Assembly: GCF_051106095.1 (NCBI RefSeq)
Contig: NC_135787.1
Coordinates: 158,108,001 to 158,172,000 of the forward strand
Origin: Pogona vitticeps
Taxonomy: Eukaryota > Chordata > Lepidosauria > Squamata > Agamidae
Direction: 5' to 3'
Length of the DNA stretch: 64,000 bases
Shown: positions 1 through 8,330 of the stretch, in pieces
Numbering within the stretch: position 1 is the stretch's first letter
Layout of the letters: the number at the start of each line of letters is the position of its first letter
Made by a program: the position numbers and the translations under genes
Notes under the pieces: generated by a model
Seen by the model: only the letters and a program-made list of their open reading frames with translations
Databases searched by the model: none
What the model was told of the DNA's origin: nothing

Positions 1-1
1 T

Positions 2-130
2 GCCTCAGTCCTAATGTTCACATCTAGCTGTGTGGCACTCTGCATCTGTGACAGAGCCCTCTGGATTTTGAAGTCTTCAGGGATGTAGGTGCCTTTTTGT
101 AAAAGATGTGTATTAACATACTTTCTGTTC
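2..130 (+). ncRNA. Possible intronic H/ACA-like snoRNA in SLC25A3 (weak)
   Basis: This lies in the partial intron before the penultimate SLC25A3 exon. I can draw a short stem CTCTG/CAGAG around positions 45-63 and another CCCT/AGGG stem just after it, bracketed by ACATC/GATGT. An ACA triplet follows near 117-120. Human SLC25A3 is known to host the H/ACA RNA SNORA53 in an intron, which is why I looked. I cannot confirm a double hairpin with an H box, and the 5' end may be cut by the window edge. It may equally be plain intron. Confidence 0.22.
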
Positions 131-274
131 AATAAATAATGAGTAGATCTTGTCAGTCCATAGTAGCTGAGGGCTAGGTTGTTACTGAAAGTGAGCTCAT
201 TGATATAAATATATATGTGTGGATTCTTAATTCACATTGAACAAATCACAATCAATTGTGTAATTTATTTTCAG

Positions 275-385
275 CTGGTGTCTTCTGTGCCATTGTTTCA
301 CATCCTGCTGATTCTGTTGTATCTGTATTGAACAAAGAAAAGGGCAGCTCAGCTGTTGAAGTGCTAAAGAGACTTGGGTTAAAAG
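275..385 (+). CDS. SLC25A3: SLC25A3 penultimate coding exon (mitochondrial phosphate carrier)
   Basis: This exon sits between a clean acceptor (tttattttcag) and donor (AAAAG|gtgagc). Translated in the phase set by the next exon it reads GVFCAIVSHPADSVVSVLN, a carrier-family repeat with the conserved PxD signature (here PAD) of the third solute-carrier repeat. The protein moves inorganic phosphate with protons across the inner mitochondrial membrane. The sequence matches the vertebrate phosphate carrier almost residue for residue from memory. The exon begins with two bases of a split codon and ends with one base of a split glycine codon. Upstream exons lie off the left edge. Confidence 0.95.
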
Positions 386-464
386 GTGAGCATTAAAAGT
401 GGCATTTGAACTATGAAAATGCATGTATGTTTCTTATTACTAACAACAGTGTATGTTTCAACAG

Positions 465-625
465 GAGTATGGAAGGGTCTCTTTGCCCGTATCATTATGA
501 TTGGTACTCTGACAGCACTACAGTGGTTCATCTATGACTCCGTGAAAGTGTATTTCAGGCTTCCCCGCCCACCTCCACCTGAGATGCCAGAGTCTCTGAA
601 GAAGAAACTTGGTCTTATTGAGTAG
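465..625 (+). CDS. SLC25A3: SLC25A3 last coding exon with stop
   Basis: The acceptor is tttcaacag|GAGTATGG after an intron of only 79 bases. The exon encodes the C-terminus: [20 protein letters not shown], which holds the last transmembrane helix, then a proline-rich [10 protein letters not shown] stretch and the end KKKLGLIE, followed by TAG at 623-625. The tail matches the vertebrate phosphate carrier, differing from human only in the last residues. The ATG upstream of the acceptor is intronic and is not a start. Neighbouring IKBIP is on the opposite strand, tail to tail. Confidence 0.96.
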
Positions 626-760
626 ATGAATCAAAGACTGAATGGCTGATAGTAAAACATGCAACTTTACACACATGGCAATGTAGAAGAATAAAACCTT
701 ACCAGCTCAGGCTGCAGTGTTGTCACTATTGGTCAAAATAAACTACAAGAATTACTGGTG
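626..760 (+). promoter_or_regulatory. SLC25A3: SLC25A3 3' UTR and polyadenylation signals
   Basis: Two canonical AATAAA hexamers follow the stop at 690-695 and 737-742. A transcript ending about 20 bases after either would give a short 3' UTR of 90-140 bases, as is usual for this gene. No other gene feature is seen up to the 39-bp tandem duplication at 962. Confidence 0.6.
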
Positions 761-961
761 TTTAACATGGTGTTTCAGTTCTCGGCCTGCAGAAGAACGT
801 AATGTAATGCCTAAGGAAGCCAGTAAATTCATAGAGAAAGGATATTGAATAACTATGGGCTTTACCCTAAATTGCTTTGTTTTAAGGTAGGTTCACCAAG
901 TTGCCTGTCCTCTTGTATAATTATTTCCAGTAGGTAATCAAGTTGTTACTTTATTCTAAAC

Positions 962-1039
962 TGTAAACATGGTCACTAGTTTAGTTACATTTGAGATGCT
1001 TGTAAACATGGTCACTAGTATAGTTACATTTGAGATGCT
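962..1039. repeat. 39-bp tandem duplication
   Basis: Two adjacent 39-base units (962-1000 and 1001-1039), each starting TGTAAACATGGTCACTAG, differ at one base. It lies between the SLC25A3 and IKBIP 3' ends and has no coding potential. The near identity points to a recent local duplication. Confidence 0.9.
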
Positions 1040-1094
1040 TGCTGCTAAACCATCCATGGTTAAAAATGAGGTGGCAATATAAAGTCATCTTGGT

Positions 1095-1100
1095 TTTATT
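1095..1100 (-). promoter_or_regulatory. IKBIP: Candidate polyadenylation signal for the distal IKBIP isoform
   Basis: AATAAA on the minus strand (TTTATT on plus), about 870 bases downstream of the TAG at 1967-1969. It is the clearest hexamer I noticed in the distal 3' UTR. Use of this site is inferred only. Confidence 0.35.
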
Positions 1101-1730
1101 GATGAGGGAGGCCATATGTACACCCACTGGTACATGAAACTATTCCAACATGTGTACTATGTCGGTTATCTGTATCCAGTTTTTGGCTCATGTGAAAAGA
1201 CAGCCTTGTTCTGTGTATGGACCTTTGAAGACATTGTACACTTTTAAACAGCTAGCTGGCTTTTCTGGGGGTGAAGTTAAAGCAAGTTAACACAACTGTC
1301 AGCCATTTAGACTAGCTTAAAAAAGGCTGTATTTTTAATAGCATACAAAATTACAATCCATTTCCACTATTGTCTCCTTAGACTTCAAATATATTATAAT
1401 TGGCCATCACCACGGCTTCATAAATTATTTTCAGACATTAAATCCACCTTCCCTTGTTCAGAGGACAACAGAGGCTTCCTCAAGTCAGAACAGATCCAGA
1501 CAGAGCCTTGGAATAGTAAATTTTAAATTAAAAATAAAAGGCAATTGGTGATGGCAACATGAGTCCCACACGAAGCTATGTCTACAGAATTCTAGCCAGT
1601 GTCATTCTACTAGCAGAAATCATTGTACTCATGGATGCAAAACCTTGGGAGGAAAGGGAGAATCCAGTGCAGTTGCCAACTGTACAATTAGTATATTTTT
1701 ACAGATAGAAAAACAAATGCACCACTGATT

Positions 1731-1843
1731 TACAGCACCCGGTATTCCCAGGTGGTCTCCCATCCAAGTACTAACCAGGCCCAACCCTGCTTAACTTCCA
1801 AGATCAGAAGAGACCAGGCACTTTCAGGGTGGTACGACCATCA
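1731..1843 (-). pseudogene. 5S rRNA retropseudogene with 12-bp target duplication
   Basis: The minus strand reads as vertebrate 5S rRNA over nearly its full length. It has GTACCACCCTGAA near the 5' end, the internal promoter region TTAAGCAGGGTTGGGCCTGG, then TTAGTACTTGGATGGGAGAC and GGGAATACCGGGTGCTGTA. It is about 113 bases against about 120 for a real gene, and several CpG sites have decayed to TG or CA. The same 12 bases, gcaccactgatt, flank it at 1719-1730 and 1844-1855. That is a target-site duplication, so this is a reverse-transcribed insertion and not part of a 5S cluster. There is no A-rich tail. It lies in the IKBIP distal 3' UTR or flank. Confidence 0.88.
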
Positions 1844-1966
1844 GCACCACTGATTAAGGGGGGGGGGGGGGGAAGTCTAACAAAGCTCCAGTGGTAGACT
1901 GTTTCGTCAGCATTGCATTTTATATAGACTGAAGGCTTTATCATTGTCTACATGGGGCCTGAAATA

Positions 1967-2686
1967 CTAGTTAATCTTAATTTCAGCCTCAATTGACATT
2001 AAATTGGAGAATTTCTTATTCAAGAAAGCAATTTCCTTCTGTCTTTCCAGCAAATCCTCAAGTAGCCTTCCTATTCTTAATGTTAGATCATCTAACATTG
2101 GTTCCAAGTGTGCTAAATTTTTCTTTAAGTTGTATACTTTTGGTTTTAAGTCATTTGCAAAGGCTACTGTAGTCAAGACTTTGACTCTATCACTTTCCAG
2201 ATCTAAAAGCTTAGTTGATTGCTTATTAAAGTCTGCATTTAACACAGATATCTTTTCCATAATGTCCTGCATTTGTCGGGCATTTCCAGACGCAGTGTTC
2301 CTTAGTTCGGTAGTCCTGTCAATGCTGTTTGTAAGAAAATTTCCTATACTTTGTATTGTAGTCTTTTCAACTTTATCTACTTTATCTTCCAGACTATGTA
2401 GATTCTCTACCAATAAGGTCACATCTGTTTCAAGGCCTGAAATACGTCTAATATCAGTCTTCACAGTAGCAATTTTTATAGAGAAATCCTTAGTTACAGA
2501 AGCTGTACTCTCTTCACATTTAGTAACTGCATGAAGTAGAGGGGTTAGGTTTTTCTTGAGTTCTTCTTCTTGAAGTAACCTATTAGACCATAGTTGCATG
2601 GTGTTCACCTCTTCTTGTAGATGCTTCATCTGAGCAATTATATGGTTATCTTCCAAGTGCTGCATTAAACTTAGTGTCTTTTCACA
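1967..2686 (-). CDS. IKBIP: IKBIP distal alternative terminal exon (isoform-2-type C-terminus)
   Basis: On the minus strand the acceptor atctttag precedes TGTGAAAAG at 2686, in phase 0, which matches the phase-0 donor of the shared exon at 12239. The exon encodes 239 residues and ends with TAG at 1967-1969. It is a long coiled coil with segments such as VKTDIRRISGLETDV, SIDRTTELRNTAS, TVAFANDLKPKVYNLKK and LTLRIGRLLEDLL, which match the longer human IKBIP isoform. Joined to the two 5' exons it gives a protein of about 332 residues. The ATG at 2663-2665 is internal to the exon, not a start. The last residues (EAEIKIN) stop earlier than the human isoform. Confidence 0.93.
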   Translation of the reverse strand, partial: CEKTLSLMQHLEDNHIIAQMKHLQEEVNTMQLWSNRLLQEEELKKNLTPLLHAVTKCEESTASVTKDFSIKIATVKTDIRRISGLETDVTLLVENLHSLEDKVDKVEKTTIQSIGNFLTNSIDRTTELRNTASGNARQMQDIMEKISVLNADFNKQSTKLLDLESDRVKVLTTVAFANDLKPKVYNLKKNLAHLEPMLDDLTLRIGRLLEDLLERQKEIAFLNKKFSNLMSIEAEIKIN

Positions 2687-4668
2687 CTAAAGATTTAAAA
2701 AAAGTTGATTAGAAAATTGAATTTAAATTTCATTTCATCAGCTTTGAACAGTTAATCAAATTAATACAGAAGCCAAGTCCTGTTTTGTGGTATTTTCCAC
2801 CATAAGCATGCACAAAGAGAAAAGATTTCAAAGTTTCACAGGTGCTGTTTTCATACCTTAAACAGAGGAGGTAATATAGCGGATCTCACATAAACAAATT
2901 GTATTTTGAACATTTAAGAAAGGAAGCATTTGTTCCAAAATATCTATGTCAAGAGTCCTTTCAATTTGTTCACTGAGCAGCAAAAAAAGAAAAAAAAGGG
3001 AAAAAAAGCAGAAAGTAAGATTTACCCTCAAAGCAGTTTTGGGTCTAATGTATGGTTACAAATTGGTTTGAATTGTTATTTAAATCTTGTACACATACAG
3101 CAAGTCGGTTTCAGTCTTCTGGAAATTATGATATTGGATACATACTGTCTGGATTTTGAAAAACATTTTATGTGCTGTCAAGTTGGAACTGACCTATAGT
3201 GATTCTAATAGGGCTTTCAAAGGCAAGTGAGATATTTTAGGAGTGGCTTTGCCAGTTTCACACCCCCAGTGAGTTTCCATGGCTGAATGAGTATTTGAAT
3301 CCAGTCCTTCCAAGTCCTAGTTTATCCCCTTTTCAAAAAGCTATAGGAACTAATGTTTCCTATGACCAGCTTCTGCTGCTGGATAGGTAGTTGAGTTATT
3401 GTCTGGATAATCCCTATGGATTTTGAGTCATGATTTCTTGTTCTCTCCACCTCTTTCTCTGCCAAATTGCTATTTAGGCTAGTATTTGATTAAACTACTG
3501 AAAAGATTCAAAATTACAAAAATAATCAATCATGGAATTATTTGTAGAATGAAGGGTGAATTGTGGAGAATATTTTAACATGAATCAAGTCCTTGCACAG
3601 GATTTCATCTGTCACACTGACTTCTCTGAGCAGCAGGCTTTATAGCACAATCCTATCCATGTTTATGTAGTGGAAAATTCACTGCATATAATCAAGGTGA
3701 CTCTTGAGCATGTTTTGCTTTTCTTGATCATATTGCTGTACGACAACATGTTCTGGAACAGGATTTTTCAAAAACAATTTGGGAAAAAAGATGGCAGCTA
3801 ACCAAGGAAAAATTAAATTCTGATGGATTATATTACCTTTTTCAAATGTACCATATGTTTCACTTTTTGTTATTGGCTTTTGCCAAATGATAAAAATTAA
3901 GTCCCAGAATGCTGGCCTTACATAATGTCTTACCCATCAAAATTCTACTTTTATCTTCTACAAAGAGCTGTTGCAATTAAAAGCTGTTGCTTTTGAGCAA
4001 CTATAGATGAATTAAAACAAATAACAAAACTAACACTACAATTAAACAAAATATGACAGTGAGAAGCAATAAAGGGAGAGGTAATTTATACTGAAGTTGT
4101 ACAGTTACATAAACCTTCCATCAGCTCTCATTAGTTAGCTCCTTGCTTAAGCTAATGCTTAATTATAAAAGTTTTAAAGTTAGTACTGCATGAATTTCAT
4201 GAAAAAAGCAACACTTTATTCAATGTCATGTATGGAGAAGTGCCACAACATTGCTACATACAAAATTAATGTACTGTACTGACTTCAAAAGGCTTCTCAG
4301 TGGCCAAAATAATTTTAGCTCTGCCGTTTCTTTATCTGTCCAAGATAAATTGCACATTTTAACTGCCATCTCTTTAGTTAACTATTTAAATGAAGATTAG
4401 TATCCAGCTACAAGTCTCCATCCTACCCACTACTATGAAGTACAAAATCATTCTAAAAGACTCATTTTTGTGCAGGACAGCAAGATGTGAAACCTTGCTA
4501 TGTAACTGTACATCTGTAGCCGTACTACACAAATATCTTGACATTGCAACAGAGTTAGACAAAAACAAGGAAGACTGACTAAAAGATTTGGAGCAATTCC
4601 CAATGAAGAAAAACCTGAAAGTGGGATAAGTAGCTTGGAAAACAGTAAGTACAAAGCAATGATAGAGG
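2687..4668. other. IKBIP intron, mostly unique sequence
   Basis: Intron between the two alternative IKBIP terminal exons. Apart from the SINE at about 3174-3320 it is AT-rich and I see no exon or element with clear boundaries. An A-rich run at 2983-3010 is a simple repeat. Confidence 0.6.
3174..3320 (-). repeat. tRNA-derived lizard SINE, partial
   Basis: On the plus strand it begins with the tail motif gtcaagttggaactgac and runs through ctaatagggctttcaaaggc and gtgagtttccatggctga, ending in the antisense tRNA-like head (tttgaatccagtcctt). The same order recurs at 39168-39350, where the head is longer. The promoter-like head is therefore on the minus strand and is truncated here. It shares its tail motif with the RTE-like LINE at 29.1-29.8 kb. 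Confidence 0.7.
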
Positions 4669-4670
4669 TA

Positions 4671-5087
4671 CAGTGGTGCCTCGCATTACGACGTTAATTC
4701 GTTCCAGTGAAATCGCTGTAGAACGAAAACATAAAGAGAAATTAAAAAACCCATAGAAACGCATTAAAACCCATTTAATACGTTCCGATGGGCTGGAAAC
4801 TCGCCGTCCAGCGAAGATCCTCCATAGGGCGGCCATTTTTGCTGCCTGTGCAGCAAGGAATCCGTCGCAGAAAACAGCGGGGGACCATTTTGTTTACCCG
4901 GGGGCCGTTTTGAAACTGCTGATCAACTGTCCGAAAATCGTTTTGCGAAGAATCGGTTCCTGAAGCAAGGAACCAATCATCGCAAAGCAAAATTCCCCCA
5001 TAGGAAACATCGTAAAGCGATCGCAAAAAGTTCATTGTAATGCGGTTTCGCCGTTAAACGGAGCGATCGTAAAGGGAGGCACCACTG
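4671..5087. mobile_element. Tigger-like (pogo/mariner) MITE with TA duplication
   Basis: A 417-base palindromic element starts CAGTGGTGCCTCGCATTACG and ends GGGAGGCACCACTG, with TA on both sides (4669-4670 and 5088-5089). The terminal arms extend inwards as imperfect inverted repeats rich in GCGATCG and ACGTTAATTCGTTCC. There is no transposase. The same family recurs at 42848 and 54659, with related ends at 31575 and 60678. TA duplication and CAG termini fit the Tc1/mariner-Tigger group. Lies in an IKBIP intron. Confidence 0.85.
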
Positions 5088-5345
5088 TATAACATTAAAT
5101 GTGGAGAAAGTGGAGCTTATTTCTGTCAGAATACAATGCAAGGTCACCAAATGTGGAATGTAGGAGACTCAGGACAAACTATTGCCTGTAACAGTCTGAA
5201 TTGTGGAATTTGAAACCACAGAATATATTTAATACACACCAACATGGATGCTTTAAAAGAGGATTAGATGAATTCGTGACAGGCCAGTAATAAGGACTAA
5301 GTCTTGATAGCTGAATATTACTTTTAAATACCAGAAGCAGTCTCT

Positions 5346-5540
5346 CAACACTTATTTATTTATTTATTTGATTTATACCCCGCTCATCTGGCCTAAAAAG
5401 ACCACTCTAGGCAGCTTCCAGTGTAATATAAACAAAAAAATACATAAATCATTATAACATACACATACAAAAATAAAGTAAAAATAAATAAAGGGAGAAT
5501 CAGAAAAATCAGGTATTAGCTGGAGGGAAGGCCTGAATGT
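5346..5540 (-). repeat. LINE 3'-end fragment, L2-group tail
   Basis: On plus it opens with a TTTA run and gatttataccccgctcatct, then ggcctaaaaagaccactctaggcagcttcca and an AT-rich body. On minus this is the end of a LINE: ...gcctagagtggtc...gcggggtataaatcaaataaata. The same tail appears at 19870, 29456, 32090, 39395 and 49566, so it is an abundant family. Assignment to the L2 group rests on the similar tail of the LINE at 49936-52757. Confidence 0.6.
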
Positions 5541-5754
5541 ATAGCCATGTTTTTAATTGACTTTTAAAATACTCAGTTTTGGGAAGCATAAGCAGGAAGG
5601 TGCTATTGTAAGATTTCCTTAGACATCTGGTTGGCTATTATGGCAACAAAATGTTGAGTTAGCGAATTCTGGCTAATAAAGGAAAATGACTTGTTTGTAA
5701 TATTGTTATGTGCTCACAAGGTTAAAAAGAAAATAATAACGGAACAATAATTAA

Positions 5755-6262
5755 GGCTTAGTTGTTAGGATCATTTTCCTTATTCCCAGTCACCATGTAT
5801 GGCTGTGAAAGCTGGACAGTAAAGAAGCTGGTAGAAAAAAAAATGATTTGTTTGAAATGTGGTGCTGGAGGAGAGCTTTCAGATGCCCTGGAATGCCAGG
5901 AAGATGAGCAAGTTGGTCCTGGACCAAATCAAACCTGAACTATCTCTGTAAGCAAAAATGTTAAAAGAGACTGACAATGCTGGGAAAGGTTGAAGATGGA
6001 TTAACTGCCTAAAGCACTGGTTCTTAACCTTGGGTTACTCAGGAGTTTTGGACTGCAATTCCCAGAAGCCTTCACCACCAGCTGTCCCTCCTGGGGTTTC
6101 TGGGAGTTGCAGTTCAAAAGCATCTGAGTAACAAAGGTTAAGAACCACTGGCCTAAAGGAACCCACAAGCTTAAGTATGCAAGAGCTGAGCAGGACAGGG
6201 CATTCTGGAGATCACTCATTCACGGAGTTGCCATATGTTGGTGACTTGACAGCACGTAAGTT
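5755..6262 (+). mobile_element. BovB/RTE-type LINE relic (ORF C-terminus and tail)
   Basis: The plus strand, with stops, reads MYGCESWTVKK then FEMWCWRRAF near 5790-5880. These match the conserved RTE/BovB reverse-transcriptase C-terminal region (YGCESWTIKK...FELWCWRRLLRVPWTARR). It then runs to a tail gttggtgacttgacagcacgta. A hAT MITE (6015-6150) is inserted inside it, so the LINE is the older of the two. Both ends are eroded. Confidence 0.7.
6015..6150. mobile_element. 136-bp hAT MITE with 8-bp target duplication
   Basis: Terminal inverted repeats CACTGGTTCTTAACCTTG and GGTTAAGAACCACTG enclose a nearly palindromic 136-base body containing cttctgggagttgcagt-type segments on both strands. 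A perfect 8-base duplication gcctaaag flanks it (6007-6014, 6151-6158), diagnostic of hAT transposition. No transposase. It interrupts the BovB relic at 5755-6262. Confidence 0.93.
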
Positions 6263-6429
6263 GTCTGGAATTCTTTAAAAGTTACTAAGGATAGTAGGAA
6301 ATTCAAGAGAAAAACATTGAACCCAATCAACCTTCTACAAGTACCTGCAGCTGTACCCTAAAAATAGTAGAAATTAAATCCTACTGAACTTAGTAGGGGC
6401 TTACTTCTACATGAATAAAAGGGCCCAAG

Positions 6430-6660
6430 GTGATTTACACCATTAAAATACAATATTTCAAGCAGAAAATAAAGTATACAATACTAAGAAGGCTCAAAGA
6501 CACAAAAATGATAAAAGCAAATCATACATAAAAAAACTACAAGCAGTAAGGCTCAACGATCCATTTAAAAACCTCACTCAGGCAGCCAGTCGCTGAGGGA
6601 AGGCTTGCCTAAAGAGAAAGGTTTTGCCAGCTTGTGGAAAGACAACAAAGATGGTAAGAC
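6430..6660 (-). repeat. LINE 3'-region fragment (L2-type)
   Basis: The segment with gggaaggcttgcctaaagagaaaggttttgccagcttgtggaaagac resembles 34380-34450 base for base over long runs. In both copies it lies downstream (on plus) of AT-rich sequence like that behind the tail copies. I read it as the region upstream of an L2-type LINE 3' end on the minus strand. No open frame survives. Confidence 0.45.
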
Positions 6661-6760
6661 ACAAACCTCAAGTGAATCATTATAAAAAGTGCACCATATT
6701 GAAATATGTTAATTTTCTATTAATGCTGGGGGTATAACTAAAATTTACAATGCTCTAAAA

Positions 6761-7039
6761 CTGGTTCTCCACCTTGGTAACCCAGTTGTTCTTGGACTGC
6801 AGTTCCCAGAAGCCTTTGACACCAGTTCTGTTGGCTGGGGTTTCTGGAGGTTGCTGTCTAAGAGCATCTAGATCAGTGGTTCTTAACCTTTGTTACTCAG
6901 ATGCTTTTGAACTGCAACTCCCAGAAACCCCAGTCAGCACAGTTGGTGGTGAAGGCTTCTGGGAGTTGCAGTCCAAAACTCCTGAGTAACCCAAGGTTAA
7001 GAACCAGTGATCTAGATTACTCAAGGTTGGGAATCACTG
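6761..7039. mobile_element. Older copy of the hAT MITE, split by a second copy
   Basis: The outer element starts CTGGTTCTCCACCTTGG and ends AAGGTTGGGAATCACTG. It is flanked by ctctaaaa (6753-6760) and ctcgaaaa (7040-7047), a target duplication with 7 of 8 bases matching. Removing the inner copy (6874-7009) and its 8-base duplication leaves 135 bases, the family length. More diverged than the inner copy, hence older. Confidence 0.85.
6874..7009. mobile_element. Younger hAT MITE nested in the older copy
   Basis: This 136-base copy begins CAGTGGTTCTTAACCTTTG and ends GGTTAAGAACCAGTG. A perfect 8-base duplication atctagat lies at 6866-6873 and 7010-7017. It is the same family and length as 6015-6150, in opposite orientation, inserted into the copy at 6761-7039. 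Confidence 0.92.
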
Positions 7040-7534
7040 CTCGAAAAGAACAGTTCTCAAACTTTATAGAAGTTAACTTTGCCAAACCATTAAAATAACA
7101 TTTTGCGCCACAGCTAAAAGGAACAGGAGTCTACTGATTTGATAAATCAATATTATAGCATGCATCCCACAAAAATAATTGCAAAAGTAGAAAAGTATAA
7201 CAATGTACTAGAGTGCACCAGCTGTGAACAAGAGATATCTTGCACCAGCAAAAATGCTTTTTAAGAAAATACTATATATGATTTTTTTTCTCCATAACAT
7301 ACAGCATTATGATCCAGCACAGTATGGTTAGTACAAAATGTGCCACATATTCTGAATTATAGACAGTTTTTCTAACATACATTTTGTTCAGTAAAAACTT
7401 TTATTATGTGCTTCATAAAGTTGCACATGGTAGATTAATAAGTCTCTCGCAACCCAGAGTAATAATCTTGTCTCCCTTTCTTTGCTTCTGAGACTCCCGT
7501 CTTTCCCACTGATTTTTCCCCAAATCGTTTTTGT

Positions 7535-7606
7535 GGGTTTTTCGGGTTATTTGGCCGTGTTCTGAAGGTTGCTCTTCAGAACACGGCCAAAGAACCCGAA
7601 AAACCC
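7535..7606. repeat. Hairpin made of two Penelope-type end sequences head to head
   Basis: Arms of about 32 bases (7535-7566 and 7575-7606) are inverted copies with one mismatch, separated by 8 bases. Each arm reads ttcagaacacggccaaagaa then cccgaaaaaccc, the same end sequence found next to the Penelope-like element at 44.1 kb. It probably derives from a rearranged end of that family. Confidence 0.8.
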
Positions 7607-7612
7607 ATAACA

Positions 7613-8330
7613 AAAATAAATCCCTTCAGAGCACTATATCAACAAATTCAGGCTTAAAGAAAAAGGAACAGAATTGTTATAAGCAAAACTGTAACTTCAG
7701 ATGTTCTAACACCTACCAGTTTCTATTCAAAGTCTCAATGGTTCTGCAAAGTATTCCCCCCCAAACGTCTCACACATCCAACTGCTGTTTACCTAGCAAC
7801 ACCTTTGTGAATGCTAGGAATTCTGCAAGTAGATAAGACACCTTCAGAAGGACAACTGAGCAGACATATGGCTGTAAATAGCTCTTAAAGAGGGCCGGGG
7901 GAAAGACCAAATAATAAGGGGTAAGAAAGGGACCTAACATACACCTAACCAGCACATTGCCAGCTTGAGTTTTTTCAGGAGTTCCTTGCCCTAACACTGG
8001 AACTTTACCTCAAAGGCAACATGACATTTTTAGCTGTTTTCACCTGCACTACGAGCAGCTCTTTTATGAAGCCAATTTCCTTGCAAGTCTAAGCCGCCTG
8101 AAATTATTTTGTGTTACAACAGGGGTGGATCAGAAAAGTACACTGTTGCTGGAATACCCCCTTATGTCCCTCTCCAGAACTACAATGAATTTCAGAGTTA
8201 ACATCTGGGATGCTGGTTGTGGCACAATCTGGGCTAATTAGAACATCTGTGTGCTTCAACTTTGTAAGTCTCAGCTTTAGTACAATGCTGTCTTATCATT
8301 CCTGTATCACTACTATTCAGGATCAATCAA
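7613..8330 (-). other. IKBIP: Probable 3' UTR of the proximal IKBIP isoform
   Basis: This stretch follows the stop codon at 8331-8333 on the minus strand. No exon or repeat with clear edges is visible. An AATAAA on minus at 7400-7405 could end the transcript about 930 bases downstream of the stop. Extent is inferred. Confidence 0.35.

Noticed and set aside
413-625. Separate 70-codon gene starting at 413
   Set aside because: The first part is intronic; the true exon starts at 465 after a clear acceptor and continues SLC25A3.
1731-1843. Functional 5S rRNA gene
   Set aside because: Shortened, with many CpG-decay changes and flanked by a target duplication; a retropseudogene.
2004-2534. 176-codon plus-strand frame
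   Set aside because: Antisense shadow of the IKBIP distal coiled-coil exon.
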